Position numbers and translations under genes: made by a program
Notes under the pieces: generated by a model
The model's database searches: none
What the model saw: the letters and a program-made list of their open reading frames with translations, nothing else
What the model was told of the DNA's origin: nothing
Shown here: piece after piece, positions 35,147-42,144 of the stretch
Layout of the letters: every line of letters begins with the position of its first letter
How positions within the stretch are numbered: position 1 is the first letter of the stretch
Assembly: GCF_025673445.1 (NCBI RefSeq)
Contig: NZ_JAOVQN010000006.1
Location: 62,001-126,000, forward strand
Direction: 5' to 3'
DNA: 64,000 nucleotides
Source: Ruegeria_B marisflavi
GTDB lineage: Bacteria > Pseudomonadota > Alphaproteobacteria > Rhodobacterales > Rhodobacteraceae

Positions 35147-37924
35147 CTACTCCGCCGCCAGCGCTTCGGCTTTCTCGACGCGCACGGCCGAGTATTTGAA
35201 TTCGGGGATCTTTCCGAACGGGTCGAGCGCCGCATTGGTCAGGATGTTGGCCGCCGCCTCGACATAGGCGAAGGGCAGGAACACGTTATCCTCGGCCACC
35301 GCCCGGTCAGCGCGCACCATCACCTGCACCGAGCCGCGGCGCGTGGTCAGCCGGATCGTGTCGCCGGGGGCGATCCCCATCGCACGCAGGGTGCGCGGGT
35401 GCATCGAGCAGTTGGCCTCGGGCTCGACCGCGTCGAGCACCGTGGCGCGCCGGGTCATCGAGCCGGTATGCCAGTGTTCCAGCTGCCGCCCCGTGATCAG
35501 CACAAAGGGATAGTCCGCATCGGGCCGCTCGTCGGGCTCGACGATCTTTGCAGGGGTGAACCGCGCCCGCTTGTTCGCACGCGGGAAGCCGTCGCCAAAG
35601 ACGATGGCCTGGCCTGGATCCTCGGGGCTGAGCGAGGGATAGGTGACCGCCTCGCCTTCGAGCCGCGCCCAGGTGATATTGTCGAGCGATTTCATGTTGC
35701 GCTTCATCTCGGCAAACACTTCGCTGGGATGGCTGTAATTCCAGTCAAGCCCCAGACGTTTCGCCAGTTCCACCTCGATCCACCAGTCTTCGCGCGCCTC
35801 GCCCGGGGGCGTCACGGCGGGGCGGCCCATCTGCACCTGGCGGTTGGTATTGGTCACGGTGCCGGTCTTTTCCGCCCAGGCGCTGGCAGGCAGGATCACG
35901 TCGGCATAGTTCGCCGTTTCCGTCAGGAAGATATCCTGCACCACCAGATGGTCGAGCATCGCCAGCGCGGCCCGCGCGTGGTCGACATCGGGGTCGGACA
36001 TCGCCGGGTTCTCGCCCAGGATATACATGCCCCTGATGTCGCCATCATGGATCGCATGCATGATCTCGACCACGGTGAGCCCCTTCTGGTTCGAGAAGTC
36101 GCCCGAGTTCCACACGCTGGTAAAGGCCGAGCGCACGCCATCATCCGTCACCGACTGGTAATCGGGCAGGAACATCGGGATCAGACCCGCATCGGAGGCG
36201 CCCTGCACGTTGTTCTGACCGCGCAGCGGGTGCAGGCCGGCGCCGGGCTTGCCCACATTGCCGGTCATCAGCGCCAGGCTGATCAGGCAGCGCGAGTTGT
36301 CGGTGCCGTGGATATGCTGGCTGACGCCCATGCCCCAGAAGATCATGCCCGCCTTGCCCGCCGCGAATGTGCGCGCCGCGGCGCGCAGCTCCTCGGCTTG
36401 GATGCCGCAGATGGCTTCCATCTTCTCGGGCGTGTAATCAGCCAGATGCGCCTTCATCTCCTCCCAGTTCTCGGTGAACTGGTCGATATAGGCCTGGTCA
36501 TACAGCTCCTCTTCGACGATCACGCTCATCATCGCGTTCAGCATCGACACATCCGCGCCCGGCTTGAACTGCAACCGATGGGTGGCGAACTTGCCCATGC
36601 CCACGCCGCGCGGGTCGCAAACGATCAGCTTGCCACCGCGCTTGGTGAACTGCTTGAAATAGGTGGCCGCGACGGGGTGGTTCTCGATCGGGTTGCAGCC
36701 GATCACGATGGCCACATCCGCGTTCTCGATTTCGTTGAAGGTCGCGGTCACCGCGCCCGAGCCGACATTCTCCAGCAGCGCCGAGACCGAGGAGGCATGG
36801 CAGAGCCGGGTGCAATGGTCGACGTTGTTATGGCCAAAGCCCTGGCGGATCAGCTTCTGGAACAGATAGGCCTCTTCGTTCGAGCATTTGGCGCTGCCGA
36901 AACCGGCGACATAACTGCCCTTCTCGGCGCGCAGATCGGCCAGGCCCTTGGCAGCGAAATTCAGCGCCTCGTCCCAGCTCGCTTCGCGGAAATGCGTGAG
37001 CGGGTTGGCCGGATCGACGTTAAGCCCCTTGGGCGCGCCTTCCCGCCGGATCAGCGGCTTGGTCAGCCGGTGCGGGTGGTCGATATAGTCGAACCCGAAC
37101 CGCCCCTTGACGCACAGCCTGTTCTCGTTGGCCGGGCCATCGACGCCGGTGACATATTTGATCTTGTCGTCCTTGATCTTGAAGCTCAGCTGGCATCCCA
37201 CGCCGCAGAACGGGCAGACGGATGTGACCTCGCGGTCGTAATCCTTGCTGTCGCCATGCTGATAGCTGTCCAGCACGGTCGCAGGCATCAGTGCGCCGGT
37301 GGGGCAGGCCTGCACGCATTCACCGCAGGCCACGCAGGTCGAGGCGCCCATCGGGTCGTTCTGGTCGAACACCACCTGCGCCGTATGTCCGCGCCCGGCC
37401 ATGCCGATCACGTCGTTGACCTGTACCTCGCGGCAGGCGCGCACGCAGAGATTACAGTTGATGCAGGCATCGAGGTTGACGCGCATCGCCACATGGCTGT
37501 CATCCAGCAGCGGCACATGCGCCGCGTCGCGCGCCGGGAAGCGGCTGTCGCTGACGCCGTTGGCCGCCGCCATGTCCCAGAAATGGCTGGAAACGTCATG
37601 CGCGACCTCGGGCTGGTCGGCGACCAACAGCTCGACCACCATCTTGCGCGCCTTCTCGGCGCGGGCGCTGTCGGTCTTCACCACCATGCCCTCGGCCACG
37701 GGCCGGATGCAGGACGCGACGAGCGTCCGCTCGCCCTCGACCTCGACCATGCAGGCACGGCAGTTGCCGTCCGGGCGATAGCCGGGACTGGGTTTGTGGC
37801 ACAGATGCGGGATCACCAGGCCCCGGCCATGCGCGGCCTCCCAGATGGTCAGACCCTCGGGGACCGTTACGTCCTTGCCGTTCAGATTGAATGTCACCTG
37901 CTGGATTGCGTTGCCGTCTGGCAT
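35147..37924 (-). CDS. fdsA: NAD-dependent formate dehydrogenase, alpha (Mo catalytic) subunit
   Basis: 925 residues from the ATG complementary to 37922-37924, which has AGGAG seven bases upstream. It oxidises formate to CO2 at a bis-MGD molybdenum centre. In order: an N-terminal [2Fe-2S] domain (Cys42, Cys55, Cys58, Cys72), a Cys/His Fe-S segment, two ferredoxin [4Fe-4S] clusters (CINCNLCVRAC; CVACGECVQACPTG), the CPFCGVGC [4Fe-4S] motif, then the Mo domain. The residue at the selenocysteine position is Cys375 in DHCTRLCHASS, so this is a Cys enzyme with no UGA readthrough. The C-terminal MGD domain has VLITGRQLEHWHTGSMTRR. Soluble FdsA-type. No fdsC or fdsD follows. Confidence 0.96.
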   Translation of the reverse strand: MPDGNAIQQVTFNLNGKDVTVPEGLTIWEAAHGRGLVIPHLCHKPSPGYRPDGNCRACMVEVEGERTLVASCIRPVAEGMVVKTDSARAEKARKMVVELLVADQPEVAHDVSSHFWDMAAANGVSDSRFPARDAAHVPLLDDSHVAMRVNLDACINCNLCVRACREVQVNDVIGMAGRGHTAQVVFDQNDPMGASTCVACGECVQACPTGALMPATVLDSYQHGDSKDYDREVTSVCPFCGVGCQLSFKIKDDKIKYVTGVDGPANENRLCVKGRFGFDYIDHPHRLTKPLIRREGAPKGLNVDPANPLTHFREASWDEALNFAAKGLADLRAEKGSYVAGFGSAKCSNEEAYLFQKLIRQGFGHNNVDHCTRLCHASSVSALLENVGSGAVTATFNEIENADVAIVIGCNPIENHPVAATYFKQFTKRGGKLIVCDPRGVGMGKFATHRLQFKPGADVSMLNAMMSVIVEEELYDQAYIDQFTENWEEMKAHLADYTPEKMEAICGIQAEELRAAARTFAAGKAGMIFWGMGVSQHIHGTDNSRCLISLALMTGNVGKPGAGLHPLRGQNNVQGASDAGLIPMFLPDYQSVTDDGVRSAFTSVWNSGDFSNQKGLTVVEIMHAIHDGDIRGMYILGENPAMSDPDVDHARAALAMLDHLVVQDIFLTETANYADVILPASAWAEKTGTVTNTNRQVQMGRPAVTPPGEAREDWWIEVELAKRLGLDWNYSHPSEVFAEMKRNMKSLDNITWARLEGEAVTYPSLSPEDPGQAIVFGDGFPRANKRARFTPAKIVEPDERPDADYPFVLITGRQLEHWHTGSMTRRATVLDAVEPEANCSMHPRTLRAMGIAPGDTIRLTTRRGSVQVMVRADRAVAEDNVFLPFAYVEAAANILTNAALDPFGKIPEFKYSAVRVEKAEALAAE

Positions 37925-37937
37925 GGGTGAACTCCTG

Positions 37938-38468
37938 TCAATGGCCGGTATGACCCGCATGGTCATGGCTGTCGCCATAGCCGCGCAGGCTGTTATATGT
38001 CATTTTCTGGTGCCGGGTCAGAACCGGCCCCAGCGCGAGATGGGCGGACAGATGCGTCTGGCGCAGCTCGGCCCGCGCCCATTCCGCCGCGCCCAGCAGC
38101 TCGACAAGACGGCCCTCGTCGATCTCGCCACTGGCAAAGGCCGCGTCCAGCGCCGCCTCGGCGGCAATCAGCGCCTGCCCCTGTTCGACCGCCTGCGCAC
38201 GCATGGCGTCATAGACCGCCTGCACCTCGTCCTGCTGCGCCTCGCTCAAGCCCAGCTCGTCGGCCAGGTCCAGCACATGGCGCGGCCCCGGCCAGCCGTT
38301 CAGCTCGGCCGGTTTGGCCAGGCCCCAGCCCGCGCCCGCGCGCAACTGCTCCAGGTCCTCGGCGGAAAAGGAACTTACCTCCCTCTCCTGCTGACCGGCA
38401 TAAGGCGCGGTCTGCGCCAGCGCCGGGCCAGCGGCCAGAACCAGCGACAGGAGAACACCGCCGCGCAT
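37938..38468 (-). CDS. Spy/CpxP-like periplasmic protein inserted in the formate dehydrogenase operon
   Basis: 176 residues. The ATG complementary to 38466-38468 overlaps the fdsGB stop (ATGA) and gives a clean signal peptide (MRGGVLLSLVLAAGPALAQ). The mature part is helical, with LGLSEAQQDEVQAVYDAMRAQAVEQG, the LTxxQ-like turn of heavy-metal-resistance/Spy chaperones, and a His-rich end (GDSHDHAGHTGH) that could bind metal. It lies between the two FDH subunit genes and is translationally coupled to the first, although FDH is cytoplasmic. Its function there is unknown; metal sensing or stress protection are possibilities. Confidence 0.78.
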   Translation of the reverse strand: MRGGVLLSLVLAAGPALAQTAPYAGQQEREVSSFSAEDLEQLRAGAGWGLAKPAELNGWPGPRHVLDLADELGLSEAQQDEVQAVYDAMRAQAVEQGQALIAAEAALDAAFASGEIDEGRLVELLGAAEWARAELRQTHLSAHLALGPVLTRHQKMTYNSLRGYGDSHDHAGHTGH

Positions 38469-40171
38469 CAGATCTCGTCCGCGAAATGTTTCATCACCAG
38501 ACGGATCGGGTTCGGCGCCGCCTGCCCCAGACCACAGATGCTGGCATCGGCCATCACCTGGCACAGATCCTCCAGCAGCTCGGTATCCCAGCGCTCGGCC
38601 TGCATCAGCTGCACCGCCTTTTCACAGCCCGCCCGGCAGGGCGTGCACTGGCCACAGCTTTCATCCTCGAAGAACCGCAGCATGTTCAGCGCCGCGTCGC
38701 GCGCGGTGTCCTGATCCGACAGGACCACCACCGCCGCCGAGCCGATAAAGCTGCCCAAGGGCTGTAAGGTGTCAAAATCGAGCGGGACGTCGTCGATGCG
38801 AGAGGGGAGGAGGCCCGACGACGGCCCGCCCGGCTGATACGCCTTGAAGCTGTGGCCCGCAGCCATGCCTCCCGCCGCATCAATCACGTCCAGAATGGTC
38901 GATCCCGCCGGCAGCAGGTAGACGCCGGGTTTCGCCACGCGGCCCGACACCGAATAACTGCGCAGCCCCTTGCGACCGTTCTTTTCAACCGAATTCAGGA
39001 TCTGCGGCCCCTCGCGGCAGATCCGCGCGACCCAGTATAGGGTCTCGACATTGTGGACCAGCGTCGGCCGGTCAAAGATCCCCACCTGCGCCACAAATGG
39101 CGGCCGGTGGCGCGGCAGGCCGCGCTTGCCCTCGATCGACTCGATCATCGCGCTTTCTTCGCCGCAGATATAGGCGCCCGCGCCCCGGCGCAGGTCGATA
39201 TAGCCCGGCGCCACCAGCCCCGCGCCCTCCAGCGCCGCGATCTCGCGCCGCAGGATCTCCAGCACCGCCGGATACTCGTCGCGCATGTAGATGAAACAGG
39301 TCTCGGCCTCGACCGCCCAGGCGGCGATCAGCATGCCTTCGAGGAAGAGATGCGGCGTGCGCTCCAGATAGAAGCGGTCCTTGAACGTGCCGGGTTCGCC
39401 CTCGTCGCCGTTCACCGCCAGATAGCGCGGCCCTGCATTGGCGCGCACAAAGCCCCATTTACGCCCAGAGGGGAAGCCCGCGCCGCCCAGGCCACGCAAT
39501 CCGGCCGACAGCACGTTTTCCTGCACCGCCTGCCAGTCGCCGTTTGCGCGCAGCGCCTTCAGGCTCTCATAGCCGCCTTCGGCCACATAGGCGTCGAACG
39601 CCTGATAGTCGGGCAGATGCGCGTGGGTATCCCCAGCCGCAATCGCCGCCATCACCTTCTCCGGCGTCGCATGGTCGATATGGTTATGGCCGATCTCCAG
39701 CACCGGCGCGGTATCGCAGCGACCCATGCAGGGTGCCCGCAGCACCCGCACCTGGGTCGGGTCCAGCCCATCCTCCAGCGCCTTTTGCAACTGCTGCGCA
39801 CCCGCCATCTCGCAGCTCAGCGAATCGCAAACCCGGATGGTCAGCGCGGGCGGTGGCGCCTCGTCTTCCTTGACCACGTCGAAATGCGCGTAGAATGTCG
39901 CGGTCTCGTAGACCTCGGCCTGCCCCACCTTCATCTCATAGGCCAGCGCCGCCAGATGGTCGGCGGACAGGTGGCCATGGGCATCCTGGATCAGGTGCAG
40001 AAACTCGATCAGCAAATCGCGTCGGCGCGGGCGGTCACCCAGCAGGCGCTGCACCTCGGCCAGCGCCTCGTCCGAATAGATGCGGCCCTTGGGCGTGCGC
40101 CGCCCCTTGCCCTTGCCCGATTTCCAGACGCCCTGTCCGTCGCCCGCAGGCTTGCTGTCCAATGGTGCCAT
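38468..40171 (-). CDS. fdsB: Formate dehydrogenase, fused gamma-beta (NuoE-NuoF-like) subunit
   Basis: 567 residues: an FdsG/NuoE-like domain (about 30-165) and an FdsB/NuoF-like domain (about 190-567) in one chain. The NuoE part has the [2Fe-2S] cysteines in CDSLSCEMAG and CMGRCD. The NuoF part has the FMN site GLRGLGGAGFPSGRKWGF, the NADH site GDEGEPGTFKDR and the [4Fe-4S] motif SCGQCTPCRAGC with a later Cys (ASICGLG). This is the diaphorase unit that passes electrons from FdsA to NAD+. A separate fdsG is not present. It is first in the operon; the LysR gene lies 85 bases upstream on the same strand. Confidence 0.94.
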   Translation of the reverse strand: MAPLDSKPAGDGQGVWKSGKGKGRRTPKGRIYSDEALAEVQRLLGDRPRRRDLLIEFLHLIQDAHGHLSADHLAALAYEMKVGQAEVYETATFYAHFDVVKEDEAPPPALTIRVCDSLSCEMAGAQQLQKALEDGLDPTQVRVLRAPCMGRCDTAPVLEIGHNHIDHATPEKVMAAIAAGDTHAHLPDYQAFDAYVAEGGYESLKALRANGDWQAVQENVLSAGLRGLGGAGFPSGRKWGFVRANAGPRYLAVNGDEGEPGTFKDRFYLERTPHLFLEGMLIAAWAVEAETCFIYMRDEYPAVLEILRREIAALEGAGLVAPGYIDLRRGAGAYICGEESAMIESIEGKRGLPRHRPPFVAQVGIFDRPTLVHNVETLYWVARICREGPQILNSVEKNGRKGLRSYSVSGRVAKPGVYLLPAGSTILDVIDAAGGMAAGHSFKAYQPGGPSSGLLPSRIDDVPLDFDTLQPLGSFIGSAAVVVLSDQDTARDAALNMLRFFEDESCGQCTPCRAGCEKAVQLMQAERWDTELLEDLCQVMADASICGLGQAAPNPIRLVMKHFADEI

Positions 40172-40221
40172 GCTGCCCTCCGATTCAGAGCCCGTGTCTC
40201 ATCAGCCATACATATCGTCAA

Positions 40222-40244
40222 ATCGTCATTATCAATCGCACGAT
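40222..40244. promoter_or_regulatory. Candidate LysR-type binding site upstream of the fds operon
   Basis: ATCGT (40222-40226) and ACGAT (40240-40244) form an inverted repeat with a 13-base spacer, 50-70 bases before the fdsGB start. LysR regulators typically bind interrupted dyads of this size (T-N11-A core). An additional ATCGT lies at 40214-40218. This is positional inference only. Confidence 0.4.
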
Positions 40245-40256
40245 AACGACACCTTA

Positions 40257-41138
40257 TCACCGCAAAGAGGTCACCACGTCCCTCAGCGCCGCCAACACCG
40301 GCAGTTCCGGGTCGCGCTGCAAGGTCGCCATGCAGATCGGTTTCGACACCACCGGATCGACCAGCGGCAGCACCCGGCACCCCTCCAGCGCGCCCAGCGC
40401 CCGCACCAGAACGCGCGGCACCACTGCCGCCGCCAGCCCCTCGCGCGCCATCACCATGGCGGCGGTAAAGCCGCTGGTCTCGGCCACCACGCGCGGATGC
40501 AGCCCCTGCTCGGCAAAGATCCGGTCCAGGATGCGCCGGTTCTGCATCTGCGGCTCCAGCAGGCACAGCGGAAACTCGGCCACCCGCGCCCAGGGGATCG
40601 GCCCGGTCGCATCGGTCATGTGATCCGGCACCAGCAGCACATAGGTTTCCTCATACAGCGGCTGCACATGCCGCAGATCGGTGCCGATACTGTCGCCATA
40701 GGTGATGCCCGCGTCGATCGTGCCGTCATCCAGCCCCTGCTGGATCGCGGTCGAGGACATCGAATCGATCCGCGCCACGATGCGCGGATGCGCCTGATGC
40801 AGCCGCCGCACCAGCCGCCCGGTAAAGGCCAGCGCGGTCGGGATCACCCCCAGCACCAGCGCACCCGATATCTCGCCCCGGATCGCCACCACCTCCTGTT
40901 CCAGCGCCCGTGCATCGCCAAGGATGCGGCGGGCGCGGCGCACGATCATCTCGCCCTCTTCGGTCAGCCCCTGAAACCGGTTGGCCCGGCGCACGATGGT
41001 GACACCCAGCCGCTCCTCCAGGTTGCGGATGCGCATGGAAAAGGCCGGTTGCGAGATACCGCAATCCTCGGCCGCCTTGGCAAAATGCCGGTGCCGCGCC
41101 AGGGCGCTGAGCAGTTGCAGGTCGCGCAGTTCGATCAA
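40257..41138 (-). CDS. LysR-family transcriptional regulator
   Basis: About 293 residues if started at the TTG complementary to 41136-41138, with GGAG nine bases upstream; this gives the classic N-terminus (I)ELRDLQLLSALARHRHFAKAAEDCGISQPAFSMRIRNLEE. Longer starts (ATG at 41210 or 41264) add non-conserved sequence. The winged helix-turn-helix occupies residues 1-60 and the inducer-binding domain follows (GALVLGVIPTALAFTGRLV; DAGITYG). It is on the strand of the fds operon and divergent from the molybdenum-hydroxylase genes, so it could control either; regulators of this kind are known next to fds operons. Confidence 0.9.
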   Translation of the reverse strand: MIELRDLQLLSALARHRHFAKAAEDCGISQPAFSMRIRNLEERLGVTIVRRANRFQGLTEEGEMIVRRARRILGDARALEQEVVAIRGEISGALVLGVIPTALAFTGRLVRRLHQAHPRIVARIDSMSSTAIQQGLDDGTIDAGITYGDSIGTDLRHVQPLYEETYVLLVPDHMTDATGPIPWARVAEFPLCLLEPQMQNRRILDRIFAEQGLHPRVVAETSGFTAAMVMAREGLAAAVVPRVLVRALGALEGCRVLPLVDPVVSKPICMATLQRDPELPVLAALRDVVTSLR

Positions 41139-41267
41139 GGGCCCAGGCTCCGGTTGCAGGTTTGCCCAACAATAGCGCAGCCCCGCGCGGGTGAAACCCT
41201 CCTTCCGCATGCGGCCAACACAGGGAATGGAACTGGGGATTGACACGAATCGAACCCCGGGCATACC

Positions 41268-41281
41268 GTTTGCATACTAAC
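41268..41281. promoter_or_regulatory. Candidate weak MarR operator upstream of the Mo-hydroxylase operon
   Basis: GTTTGCATACTAAC (41268-41281) matches the perfect palindrome GTTAGCACGCTAAC found before the enamidase gene (55921-55934) at 11 of 14 positions. It lies 35 bases before the first gene of the operon. The match could be chance; the shared pathway makes it worth recording. Confidence 0.35.
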
Positions 41282-41316
41282 AAGATTGGCAACCACAGGA
41301 CGGGACCGATCCAAGG

Positions 41317-42144
41317 ATGCACTATCACGCGCCCGAGACACTGGACGATGCCCTGGCCCACCTGACCACCGGCAACGTGACCATCGTGGCGGGGGGCACA
41401 GATGTTTATCCCACGCGCGGCGCGGCGCCGCTGAAACGCGACCTGCTCGATATAACCCGCATCGCGGGCCTGACCGGCATCACCCACGGCACCGGTGGCT
41501 GGCGCATCGGCGCCGCCACCACCTGGACCCGGATCGCCCGCACCGACCTGCCCGCTGCGTTCGCCGGGCTGCAAGCCGCCGCGCGCGAGGTGGGTAGCAT
41601 CCAGATCCAGAACGCGGGCACCATCGCGGGCAATCTCTGCAACGCTTCGCCCGCCGCCGATGGCGTGCCACCGCTCTTGACACTCGATGCGCAGGTGGAA
41701 CTGGCCTCGCTCGACCGCCGTCGGCTGCTGCCGCTGTCCGAGTTCCTGACCGGCGTCCGCCGCACCGCGCTGCAACCGGCCGAGATGGTCACCGCCATCC
41801 TGCTGCCCGATCCGCCCGCCCATGCGGCGGGTGCCTTCGACAAGCTCGGCAGCCGCCGCTATCTGGTGATCTCCATCGCCATGGTCGCGGTTGTCATCGG
41901 GCGCGACGCCAGCGGCCGGATCGACCATGCGCGCGTCGCGGTCGGCTCCTGTTCACCCGTCGCACAACGCCTGACCGAGCTGGAGGCCGACCTGATCGGC
42001 CAGTGCCTCGGAGACATCCGCGTCACCCCCGCGCATCTCACCCCGCTCTCGCCCATCGACGACGTGCGCGGCAGCGCCGGATACCGGCTGGACGCGGTGG
42101 CCGAACAGATCACCCGCGCCATCCGCGCCGCAGGAGGACAGTGA
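41317..42144 (+). CDS. Molybdenum hydroxylase, FAD-binding subunit
   Basis: 275 residues, the usual length for the medium (CoxM/XdhB-type) subunit, which passes electrons from the Fe-S clusters to an acceptor. FAD sites: VAGGTDVYPTRG (about 28-39) and IQNAGTIAGNLCNASPAADGVP (about 97-118). The C-terminal domain has ARVAVGSCSPVAQRL. Its stop overlaps the start of the next gene (TGATG), so the two are coupled. It is first in a run of rightward genes reaching the ABC transporter at 53 kb. Confidence 0.93.
   Translation: MHYHAPETLDDALAHLTTGNVTIVAGGTDVYPTRGAAPLKRDLLDITRIAGLTGITHGTGGWRIGAATTWTRIARTDLPAAFAGLQAAAREVGSIQIQNAGTIAGNLCNASPAADGVPPLLTLDAQVELASLDRRRLLPLSEFLTGVRRTALQPAEMVTAILLPDPPAHAAGAFDKLGSRRYLVISIAMVAVVIGRDASGRIDHARVAVGSCSPVAQRLTELEADLIGQCLGDIRVTPAHLTPLSPIDDVRGSAGYRLDAVAEQITRAIRAAGGQ

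Noticed and set aside
36797..36805. Selenocysteine in the formate dehydrogenase
   Set aside because: The position is a normal Cys codon (TGC), not UGA, so no recoding element is needed.
35063..37930. Open frame of about 950 codons opposite fdsA
   Set aside because: It lies wholly opposite a gene with all expected Fe-S and Mo motifs; its translation is Arg/His/Gly-rich without any domain, typical of the antisense frame of a GC-rich gene.
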